From: Neocallimastix lanati (nom. inval.)
Lineage: Eukaryota > Neocallimastigomycota > Neocallimastigomycetes > Neocallimastigales > Neocallimastigaceae
Direction of reading: 5' to 3'
NCBI GenBank assembly: GCA_016946835.1
Contig: JACVTC010000307.1
Location: 27,501-51,288 of the forward strand
DNA: 23,788 nucleotides
Shown here: positions 8,471-18,103 of the stretch, piece after piece
Numbering within the stretch: the stretch's first letter is position 1
Layout: each line of letters starts with the position of its first letter
Notes under the pieces: generated by a model
The model's database searches: none
Seen by the model: the letters and a program-made list of their open reading frames with translations, nothing else
What the model was told of the DNA's origin: nothing
Translations under genes and position numbers: made by a program

Positions 8471-10390
8471 AATAAAAAATGTCACTTTATGCAAACAGAA
8501 GTTGAAGTTCTTGGTCACAAGATTTCTACTAAGGGTCTTAGTCCTCAAAATAGTAAAATTGAAGCAATTAAAGCCTGGAAAGAACCCACGAATATACATG
8601 AGTTAAGATCATTCTTAGGTGCTGTAGGATATTATAGGAACTTTATAAATGAATATGCTCAAACCTCAGCTCCTCTTTGTAAGCTATTAAGAAAAGGCGT
8701 AAAATATAAATGGAATAATGAACAAAAACAAAGTTTTACCAAATTAAAAGAAAAATTAATTAATGCTCCTATTTTAAAATATCCTGATTTTCCCAAAGAA
8801 TTCATTATTCGAACAGATGCATCATATGAAGGTATTGGTGGAGTTTTATTGCAGAAAGACGAATCGGAAATAGAACACCCGATTCATTTCATTAGCCGTA
8901 GCTTAACCAAAGCAGAAAAGAATTATGGAATAACCGATTTGGAAGGAACGGCTTTATATTATTGTATTACTAAATTAAAACCTTATATTATGGGAAGCCC
9001 CTTTAGAACCATAGTTTTTACAGATCACAAACCTCTACTAGGTTTATTTAATAATAAGGAACCGAATAATGCACGACAAACAAGATGGTGTTTGACTGCA
9101 AGTATGCTAAAAGTGGATATTCGCTATGAGCAAGGTAAAAAGAATGTAGTAGCCGACGCTTTATCTAGAATGAAGAACGATAAGGAACAAAAGGTATTAG
9201 CTATAAAAACAAATAAAGATGATGAAAATGATTCACTTTCTAAAGTAATTAAAGAATTTATTGAAGAAAAATTTACAAAGATTGATGGTATAGATTATTT
9301 TATAGATGGAAATAATTATAGAAAACTTGTTACCGAAACAAATGAAAAACTAAAATTAATTCTCGAAGCACATCATGTTGGCCATGAAGGTTATTATAAA
9401 ACATATCAAAGACTTAGAAAAAGTTACTACTGGAATGATATGGTCAACGATATAAAAAGGATAATTTCAAAATGCGAAAAATGTCAGTTAAATCGCCCTC
9501 AGCCATATCCAGAACCAACCGAAAACATTCCAACAGAAGTTGAAGGCCCTTTTACTCATCTTGGACTTGATATTATTGGTCCCTTAATAAAGACTGGTAA
9601 TAAAAACCAATATATCATTGTTGCGGTGGATTATTTCACAAAGTGGGTGGAGGCTGAACCTACTGAAAAAATTACATCTAAGGACATCATTAAGTTTTTA
9701 ATAAATGTTTTCGCTAGACATGGAGTTCCTTAAGTCATTACAACGGATAATGGCGTTCAATTCACATCGGATATGACTAAAATATTCCTGGACTTATATG
9801 ATGTTTACGTAAAATTTACCACTACCTATCACCCAGAAAGTAATGGATTGGTTGAAAATAGGAATAAAGAAATTGGTAAATTATTGAGATTACTTGGTGA
9901 AGAAAATAAAGACTGGGATGAGGTATTACCTTCAGCCTTGTGGGCCCTTAGAACTACAAAGAATTCTGTAACCAAACATTCTAGCTTCGAATTAGTTTAT
10001 GGTCGTGAGGATCAACAGCCTTTCGACAATGCTGCTAGACCTACACAAGGAGTGAATAAATCTTCAGATGAAATTCTTTTAGAAAAATTTATCTCACATT
10101 ATAGGTGGACCATGGAAGCAGCTGAAAATGTAAAGAACGCAAGTAAATATTGGGCCAATCGAAGGGAAGAAAAAAATAGCATGAAAAATTCCAAAAACAT
10201 AAGAATCGGTGATTTAGTTCTTGTTCGAAATTTTAGTCGTTCTAAATTAGAACCTTATTTTGTCGGTCCTTTTAAAGTAATAAAAAAACAATTTAATACC
10301 GTAACACTTGCGGACCCAAATACTATGATTCAAATGAATCGTAATGTTCATTTGAAAAATATAGTAAAGTATAACTCAGCTATAGATTAG
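8471..10390 (+). pseudogene. Gy1 pol remnant: RT thumb, RNase H, integrase
   Basis: A single frame is open from 8471 to 10390 except for one TAA at 9731-9733. It begins in the RT thumb (KCHFMQTEVEVLGHKIS), which shows the palm has been deleted. Numbering from Met 8489, RNase H keeps its four acidic residues: D110 (TDAS), E152 (TDLEGT), D179 (FTDHKP) and D223 (VADALSR). Integrase follows with the HHCC finger (AHHVGHEG, then CEKCQ), first Asp in GLDIIGP, second in TTDNG and Glu in GLVENRN. The C-terminus has the GPY/F module (EPYFVGPFKVI) and no chromodomain. The stop probably replaced a Gln or Lys codon before VITTDNG. Apart from it the enzyme core looks intact. Confidence 0.93.
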
Positions 10391-10400
10391 CTTGAGTCTT

Positions 10401-10413
10401 AGTGGGGGCATCT
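10401..10413 (+). promoter_or_regulatory. Gy1 polypurine tract
   Basis: AGTGGGGGCATCT lies directly before the 3' LTR and 10 bp after the pol stop. It would be the RNase H-resistant primer for plus-strand DNA synthesis. In this AT-rich window a run of five G is conspicuous. Confidence 0.85.
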
Positions 10414-11257
10414 TGATAAAGAACGAACATATAATGGATTATTAATTAGAATTTCAACTTACTTTAGAATCCATTATATTATTCTTTACTTAATATTATT
10501 TTACTATATTTTCAATACTAAAATATTCTCTAAATATATATATATTTTTTTTATATTTTTATTAAAAGTTTCTAAAATATTATCAATAATTCTATATTTT
10601 TATTATTAATATCAATATCTATAATTTAACCTTAAATTTTATTATTTTATTAAAGTGTTTATTATCAATATTAATATTTTATTTTTATTTTCAAATATAT
10701 TATTATATTATTATTATATTATATCAATATTAAAATTGTATTCTTTTTAGTATTTTATTTTATTTTTAAATTGATTATTTAATATTTTTATTCCCCACAA
10801 ATAAAATCAAATCTTAATTGATTAATAATAAATATTAAATATATTATAGTTTTTAAATTTATTTTATATAAAATATAAGAATATTATATTAATAGTCTTG
10901 ATTAAAATAACTTTATTTTTTCTGTAAAATCTTTTTAAATTTTGTTTGTTTCTTTTCGTATATATTAAATAATTTAGTTTTAGTATATGAAAAATAATAT
11001 AAAATTATATAAACAAAATTTATTAAAATAAAAATATTTATGAATTAATTAATTTAAATTAATATAAAATTGAAGTAATTAGTCATAGTAGATTATTTTT
11101 TTTTTAAATATGATAACAAAATGTAGAAAGGCTTTACATATTTATTTTTTTTCAAAAAGTATAAATAAGTGAAGTTTTTCAATAATTAAAATGTAGACAG
11201 AAAAAATATTAAAAATAAATAATTAAATAAAATTCTAATAAAACCCGAACCATAACA
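10414..11257 (+). repeat. Gy1 3' LTR
   Basis: This 844-bp LTR, TGATAAAG...CATAACA, is nearly identical to the 5' copy. I noted two substitutions and small length changes in AT or T runs. The right flank TATT equals the left flank of the element. Confidence 0.95.
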
Positions 11258-11261
11258 TATT

Positions 11262-11753
11262 TGATACGGTACCACCATAAATACCATAATTTAGTGAAAT
11301 TTAGGTTACTGAAATCTTATTGGTTAATAATAATTTAGTAATAATATATATAGTTAGTAAATAATAATAGTTTAAGGAATGGTTCTTTTATTAATATTAA
11401 TTTAGTTTATTAATTTAACCTATAAACATGTTTATTAGTATAGTTTAGTGTAGTTTTATATTTAGTTTACATTAATAATATGAGAGATTTTAGTAATTAA
11501 TTATATTTTATTGAATGATTTAATTATATTTTAACTAATTAACAATTATTTATATTGATGATGTATTTTTACTTATGAATGATAATAAATAAATAAACTA
11601 AATAAACTAAATATTAAAGTGTGAATATTATTATTGTGTGTATTATTCTATATAATATTAGAATATATTATTTTGTCAATTATTCCCTACTGTTATCATC
11701 CAAATAAAATAAAATAAATATTGATATTGATGTTTAATAAAAATATCGTATCA
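11262..11753. mobile_element. E2: solo LTR-like element
   Basis: This 492-bp element runs TGATACGGTACCACC...ATATCGTATCA, with TATT on both sides (11258-11261 and 11754-11757). The left 14 bases, TGATACGGTACCAC, recur inverted at the right end of E3. The right-hand part, with TCCAAATAAAATAAAATAAAT and then ATCGTATCA, matches the other end of E3. It contains ATTCCCTACTGTTA near its right end, also seen in the Gy2 LTRs. No ORF is present. Confidence 0.7.
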
Positions 11754-11759
11754 TATTTG

Positions 11760-12596
11760 TGTAAAGAATTATAATTATTTTTCAAAATAATTATTATTCT
11801 TTATTAAAAAATTAATATTTAAAGTTTATTATTTTATAAAATTTTATGAATAATTTTATTAACTATGTCACATAGTAATTATTAATTAATGTTATTGTTT
11901 TAAAATTTATTTACATTAAATTAATTTATCAATAATTAATATATTAAATTATAATAATGTATTATTGTATTAAAATAATGATAAATTCTATTTAATTAAG
12001 AAAAATTAAATTGTATTAAAATGATAATGTTATTTAATCAAGAAATAATTAAATTATATTATTTCTTGGACTTTTAATTAAGATAATTAAAAGAATTAAG
12101 TATTTAATTATACTTGTGATTAAATATTAATAAAATTAATATATAATTAGTTAATAAGTTTTCTCCCTTATTCGGGTTTTCTTATTAACTAAAGATTGAT
12201 GTAATTAAACACCAATCGAGATCTATCTAGTTTTTTCTTCTAATCTTTTTCTAGATAGAAATAATTTTCCAAGATTAGAAATCAAATTAATATAAATAGG
12301 ACTCTTGATTCTTCTAAAAATAATCAAGAGTTATTATTATAAGAAATTATAATAATTAACACAAATATTTTAAAATTACTTTTAATAAAAAATTTTTATA
12401 ATAAAATAACTTCTAAAATACTTTTAACCTACTTTTAGTGTTGTTTATTATAATCTTATAATAAACTCTAAGTTTTTAAATTTTCGTTTTCAATTTTTAT
12501 ATTATATTTTTTAATTTTATCTCAATTAATAATATTTTTTATTATTAAAAGAATTAATTATTAATATAATTATATATTATTAATTAATTCTTTACA
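11760..12596 (+). mobile_element. C: Gy2-family solo LTR, sense orientation
   Basis: This 837-bp element runs TGTAAAGAATT...AATTCTTTACA, flanked by ATTTG (11755-11759 and 12597-12601). It carries the family features in the same order as the Gy2 5' LTR: a terminal hairpin (11771-11794), the interleaved inverted repeats (12222-12279), a CTCTTGATT/AATCAAGAG hairpin, and AAGAGTTATTATTAT (12326-12340), the proposed self-primer. The right part, with AATAAACTCTAAG, matches Gy2 U5. Confidence 0.85.
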
Positions 12597-12601
12597 ATTT
12601 G

Positions 12602-13478
12602 TGTAATAATTCTATTAAGAACTAACTCAAAATAGAATTATTAACTACAACTTAACGACTAATTCATTAAGTTGAGAAAATAAAATAAAATAAATTTTTT
12701 TACCTTTAGAGTAGAGTTTATTATAAAATTAATTATAATAATAACACAAAAAGTAAGAGAAGAATTGTTTGTATAAATTGATTTTAAAAATATGTTTTTG
12801 AATAAAATATTTTTATTAATTTATTAAAGTTAAAAATATAAAATTGTTACTATTATAACTATGTTTTTTATAATAATAACTCTTGATTTCTCAAAGAGAA
12901 CTCAAGAGCCTTATTTATATTTTTTTATGAAAATAAGGTTAAATAAGAAAGGGTTTTCTAATCTTAACAAATCTCTTATCTAGGAAAAGATTAGATAGAA
13001 AAACCTAGATAAGTTTTCGATCGATATTCTATCCATATCGATCATCGCATTAATTAAGTAAAACCGATTACTTCTAAAAAGTAATTGGAAAAAATCTTAA
13101 TTAACCGATTTTCCAATCTAATGATCGAAAATAAAAGAATAAAATAATAAAAGATATTTCGACCATATAATTTATCCTTATATTAAAAATATAAAATTAA
13201 ATAGTTAATAAAATACAGAATACATTATAAAATACAGAATACATTATAAAATACAGAATAAAATACAATACAAAATATATTAGTTACAGTAGGGAATTTA
13301 ACATATTGTAAATATATTATTTAAAATTAATTAAATAAATTTTGTTAAATTAATGAATATTTAAAATTAAATTAAATAAATTTAATAAATATTATATGTA
13401 ATTAAATAAAGTTATAGTTATAATAACTTAACTAAGAAAATATAATTATTTGTTAGCAAATAATTATAGATTCTTACA
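12602..13478 (-). mobile_element. A: Gy2-family solo LTR, antisense
   Basis: This 877-bp element is a near-identical inverted copy of the Gy2 5' LTR at 17657-18518. On the plus strand it reads TGTAATAATTC...GATTCTTACA, with ATTTG on both sides (12597-12601 and 13479-13483). It has one more copy of a 19-bp repeat (13210-13258) than the Gy2 LTR. The complement of the self-primer lies at 12872-12884. Confidence 0.92.
13210..13258. repeat. 19-bp tandem repeat inside LTR A
   Basis: Two full and one partial copy of AAAATACAGAATACATTAT. The mirror LTR at 17657-18518 has one copy fewer, so the array changed length after the two copies separated. Confidence 0.85.
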
Positions 13479-13483
13479 ATTTG

Positions 13484-14186
13484 TGTAATAATCATACTAA
13501 GTTCATTACTAAATATGATTATTAACTTCAACTTAATGACGAAATCAAGAGCCCTTTTTATATTTTTTTATTGAATTAAGGTTAAATAAAAAGTTTTTCT
13601 AATCTTAAAAATTATCTTATCTAGAAAAAGATTAGAAGAAAAAACTAGATAAGTTTTGATCGATATTCTATTCATATCGATCATCGTATATATTAAGTAA
13701 AACCAAATATATTATTTTATATTTGGATAAAACCTTAATATATCGATTTTCTAAATTTTAATTTAGATCATCAAAAATAAATAATAACCGGAATGATCTA
13801 AATTATTCTATTTTTCTAAATATTATTTTTAAAATCTAATCTAAACATATTAACATAAAACTATCTTTAAAAAATACAGAAACTTATTAATTGTTCTTTT
13901 AAATGTACAATGTACAAAATAAATAAAACTAATGTTTACATTAACTTAATAATTAAATGAATAATTAAATAAAATTAATAATATTAATAAAAGTATATAT
14001 AATAATTATTTAAATAAATTTTTAATATTATTTTAGTGTATGAATAATTATATTTTTAATAAATTTGATAATAATATTTCAATGTATGAATTAATTATAA
14101 TTTAAATAAATTTATAATTATTATCAATAATTATAAAGACTAAGAAATAGTAATTATTTATTAATAAATAATTATTATTTCTTACA
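13484..14186 (-). mobile_element. B: Gy2-family solo LTR, antisense, shortened
   Basis: This 703-bp element runs TGTAATAATCATAC...ATTTCTTACA, flanked by ATTTG (13479-13483 and 14187-14191). It keeps the interleaved inverted repeats (13598-13653), the branched domain after them and a perfect 24-base palindrome at 14151-14174 near its end. It has lost the segment with the primer-complementary site. It is more diverged than A, which fits an older insertion. Confidence 0.85.
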
Positions 14187-14189
14187 ATT

Positions 14190-14644
14190 TGGTAAAGAAC
14201 GAACATATAATGGATTATTAATTAGAATTTCAACTTACTTTAGAATCCATTATATTATTCTTTACTTAATATTACTTTACTATATTTTCTATACTAAAAT
14301 ATTTTATAAATATAATTTTTTTTCCATAAATTTTGTTTGTTTCTTTTTGTATATATTAAATAATTTAGTTTGAGTATATGAAAAATAATATAAAATTATA
14401 TAAACAAAATTTATTAAAATAAAAATACTTATGAATTAGTTAATTTAAATTAATATAAAATTTGAAGTAATTAGTAATAGTAAATTATTTTTTTTTTAAA
14501 ATATGATAATAAAATGTAGAAAGGCTTTACATATTTATTTTTTTCAAAAAGTATAAATAAGTGAAGTTTTTCAATAATTAAAATGTGGACAGAAAAATAT
14601 TCAAAATAAATAATAAAATTTCTAATAAAACCCGAACCATAACA
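14190..14644 (+). mobile_element. Gy1-family solo LTR with internal deletion
   Basis: It starts TGGTAAAGAACGAACATATAATGG and ends CCCGAACCATAACA, both matching Gy1. It is 455 bp instead of 844 because the middle is missing, with the break near 14320. The right flank is TATT (14645-14648). The left side is shared with the ATTTG duplication of B, so B inserted after it, using its first two bases. Confidence 0.9.
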
Positions 14645-14648
14645 TATT

Positions 14649-15502
14649 TGATACAATACAGCTAGAAATACGCAAGAAAATTAACAAAAGAGAAAATCCT
14701 GTTAAGATAAAATAAAGGTTATTAATTCATTCTTTACCAAAAAATGATACAGATTGGAATTCTTAAACATAAAATTATTATAAAAGCTTGAATAATATCT
14801 AACCTATTCAGCAACAAGCTAATAAATTAAAATTTGAAATTAAAATCATAATAAAAAAAAAAATTTATTTTAATTAAATTCTAAAACTCGAAATTATACT
14901 TTAATTCTATTAAATTTTTAAAATAATAAAATACTAATGATAATTAATTTCTCTTTTTAATTAAAAGTAAATAGTTCGTAAACAATTTTCTCTTTTTTTT
15001 TATTATTTTGAATTCTTTGTTTATAATAATTCATATATTAATTGTTTATTTGTTTATTTTATTGTTTATTTTTATAAATATAATTATTCTTAATTGTTTT
15101 ATTATTAAAAATTGTAAATACTTTAAATTATTGTAAAAATATAAATACTTGTAAATATTTTATAAAATTAATTTTTCGTTGTTATTAGGAATGTAATAAA
15201 AAAAAACTAATAACCAAATATTATATTAATAAATAATAATAAAAATTAATAAATAATAATAAAAAAATAATAAATAATAATAAAAATTAATAAATAATAA
15301 TAAAAATTAATACTAAACACAAAAGAAATGTATAATTTTGAAAAATTAATAACAATTCAGTGTTAAGCTAGAATAATAATAACTTAATTATTAATAATAA
15401 TAAAACAAATTCATTTATATTAAATATTATATTAAATCAAACTTGATACATCTATTATCACTTTTGAAGTAATAACTTCAAATTAAGATAATTGAATCGT
15501 TT
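14649..15502. other. E4 start and unresolved AT-rich sequence
   Basis: TGATACAATACAGC follows the TATT of the preceding LTR and resembles the TGATACG start of E1-E3, but no matching CGTATCA end is seen before solo LTR D. AATAATAAAA repeats occur at about 15220-15320. No gene is visible. The short minus frame at 14471-14656 is LTR sequence. Confidence 0.4.
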
Positions 15503-15507
15503 GTCAA

Positions 15508-16204
15508 TGTAATAACACAAAATTAATACTTAACTTTTATAAAAATAACAATAATTGTTAAAAATATTTCGAGTTTATTAAGAAATTTTATTATATATTA
15601 TTTTCTAAATAATAACTCTTGATTTTTATTTTATAGAAAAATCAAGGTTATTTATAATTTTTTTGTTCATAATCTTAAAAGTTATTCTTTCAGGAAAAAA
15701 ATTATGAGAAAAAACCTGAAAGATAAAATAAATTAATTATTTATTATTTAATATAATTTAATATTATTTAATATTGGCAATTAACCAATATTTTATGAAA
15801 TTATTTATTATGATGTTTTAAGTTTATAATTATTAATTAATTTTATATTAATTTAATATTAATTATATTAATATTAAATGTTTTAATATAATTAATCACG
15901 TATTATTGTTAATGATAAATCAAATGATTAATTATTTATATTAAATAGAAATTGGTTATTAATTAAAGATATTGTTTATATTTCATAATAATTAATTATT
16001 AATTAGTTAAAAAATTAATTTTATCAATTAATAATTATTTTTATTTTATTATTTAATAACAATTATTAAAATTATAGTATATTAAATAATATTAAGTGTT
16101 AATTTTATTGTAAAATTATTCAAATCTTAATTAATAATAAAAATAAATATAATATTTATATTATATTTGATAAAGTGTGACTAATTAATTAGTCAGCACT
16201 TACA
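15508..16204 (-). mobile_element. D: Gy2-family solo LTR, antisense, diverged
   Basis: This 697-bp element runs TGTAATAACAC...GCACTTACA, with a perfect 5-bp duplication GTCAA on both sides (15503-15507 and 16205-16209). It keeps AATAATAACTCTTGATTT with its hairpin (about 15610-15645), interleaved inverted repeats with a changed sequence (15667-15723) and an end hairpin GACTAATT/AATTAGTC (about 16179-16194). It lies inside the flank of the next LTR, so it is a separate later insertion. The most diverged member, it is the best test of which pairings are conserved. Confidence 0.85.
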
Positions 16205-16210
16205 GTCAAA

Positions 16211-17115
16211 TGTTGAGGTTCGGGACAGAATAATAATAAATATAGAATTAAACACTAAAATAATAAAAAAAAAATTAAAAATTAAAATATATCTTTTTTT
16301 AAAATATTTTATTTATTTATCTAATAAAAATTATTCAATTAAAAACTAAAAATAATTTTATTTCTTCAATAAGATTATATTTTTCAAGATTATTTTTCTC
16401 AAATACAATTTTCTCATCTATTTATATTTTTTTTTATCGTTAGAAATGGTCAAGCCATTTCTTTAGAATATCTTAGAGTTTCATGTTTGAATTGTATTTA
16501 AATTATAAATTCATAATCTATTCTATTATAATAAATAATTATTATATATTATTAAATTCTAAACTATTTATTATTAATTGTAGTAATAATATATTTTAAA
16601 AATAATTTTATTACTTTTACAGAACTATTAGTAATAGAGTATTATTTAATTTTATACTATTTTTAAATAAAAGTATTTTAGATTATTATCTATTATTAAT
16701 CTTATTATAAATAGGGTGTATTTTGGAAGGAAGTATTACTAATTTTAATGACAAGGATCATGGATTTAAGTAAAATATTTTTAAATCATTATTAATTATA
16801 TTAATTTTTATTAATAATAAATAATCTGTATTAGTAATATTTGTAAAATAAAATTTTCTTTAATAATAAAATATTGATAGAATAAATCATATTAATAATA
16901 CTAGATATTGATAATATAGTATTAATTTTAATAATAAAGTATTGATATTGATAAAGAATTTATATTAATAATAATAAATTTAATATTAGTAATAATTTGG
17001 CAGTAATAGAACATAAGAAAGTTCCCCAAGTAAGGAAATAAATAATTTAATTTTAGTGGTTAAGTTATTTTTATGAAAAATAATAAAATTAACATTATTT
17101 GTTCATTCCTTAACA
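16211..17115 (-). mobile_element. Gy1-like solo LTR, reverse orientation
   Basis: On the minus strand it begins TGTTAAGGAATGAACAAATA, which matches the Gy1 LTR start TGATAAAGAACGAACATATA, and ends CCCGAACCTCAACA against CCCGAACCATAACA in Gy1. At 905 bp it is a diverged relative, not a recent copy. There is no clear target duplication. It abuts E3 through AATT. Confidence 0.7.
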
Positions 17116-17119
17116 AATT

Positions 17120-17653
17120 TGATACGTATCTTTTATATTTAAAGATGTATCTAAATAATTTTATTTGTTTGGACGTTGTCAGAAGGGAATTATTAAAAAA
17201 ATAATATATTCTAATAAAAATAATAACGCATAATGTATAAATATAAATATATAATTTAAATGTAAAGATTTGTCTTTATTTATTTATTCTTATTTCTTTA
17301 TTTATTTTTATTACATTATTCTCAATGTTTACAAAAATATAAAAATACAAGTTATATATTTATTGTTATCTTTCTCACTAGCTATCTAATTATACACTTA
17401 ATAATTAATATTTATTACTCTATAAACTATTATATTTTCTACTAATAAACCTGTTATTTTGAAGTATCTTTATTATATATTTCCTATATTATAACAAAGA
17501 ACTCCTCGTTTAATTATTAATGAATTATCAAAATATGTATCTAACTATTTAGTTTTATTTAATTATCTACCAATCATTATTAATTTTTAATTTATTACTT
17601 TAACTAATTTCTAAAACTATTCCTAACAATGTTTTTAGTGTGGTACCGTATCA
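17120..17653. mobile_element. E3: solo LTR-like element, inverted relative to E2
   Basis: This 534-bp element runs TGATACGTATC...GTGGTACCGTATCA. The right end is the reverse complement of the E2 left end over 14 bases, and the interior next to the left end also matches E2. The left end forms a hairpin from GATACGTATCTTT and AAAGATGTATC. Flanks are AATT and AAA, not a clear duplication, because the Gy2 insertion starts at its right edge. Confidence 0.65.
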
Positions 17654-18103
17654 AAATGTAAGAATCTATAATTATTTGCTAACAAATAATTATATTTTCT
17701 TAGTTAAGTTATTATAACTATAACTTTATTTAATTACATATAATATTTATTAAATTTATTTAATTTAATTTTAAATATTCATTAATTTAACAAAATTTAT
17801 TTAATTAATTTTAAATAATATATTTACAATATGATTAAATTCTCTACTGTAACTAATGTATTTTGTATTGTATTTTATTCTGTATTTTATAATGTATTCT
17901 GTATTTTATTAACTATTTAATTTTATATTTTTAATATAAGGATAAATTATATGATCGAAATATCTTTTATTATTTTATTCTTTTATTTTCGATCATTAGA
18001 TTGGAAAATCGGTTAATTAAGATTTTTTCCAATTACTTTTTAGAAGTAATCGGTTTTACTTAATTAATGCGATGATCGATATGGATAGAATATCGATCGA
18101 AAA

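Larger units (their letters stand above)
5837..11257 (+). mobile_element. Gy1: Ty3/gypsy element with internal deletion
   Basis: This is a complete insertion in structure: 5' LTR, primer-binding candidate, long structured leader, RNase H-integrase reading frame, polypurine tract and 3' LTR. TATT flanks it on both sides (5833-5836 and 11258-11261). Only a couple of substitutions separate the two LTRs once the solo LTR nested in the left one is set aside, so the insertion looks young. Gag, protease and the RT catalytic palm are missing, and the leader joins the RT thumb through a 49-base A run. It therefore depended on proteins from another element. The gene order RT-RNase H-integrase is that of Ty3/gypsy (Metaviridae). 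Confidence 0.9.

Noticed and set aside
8408-8599. Minus-strand 63-codon frame
   Set aside because: It is the shadow of the RT thumb coding region and the flanking AT sequence.
12957-13013. Group I intron P3/P7 core as explanation of the interleaved pairing
   Set aside because: The loops between the arms are too short for P4-P6 and P8, and no G-site or splice-site context is present.
13210-13258. Short direct repeats resembling a CRISPR array
   Set aside because: The copies are contiguous without spacers and lie inside an LTR of a eukaryotic element.
14649-15502. A complete E4 element
   Set aside because: Only the TGATAC start is convincing; no CGTATCA end was found, so borders could not be assigned.
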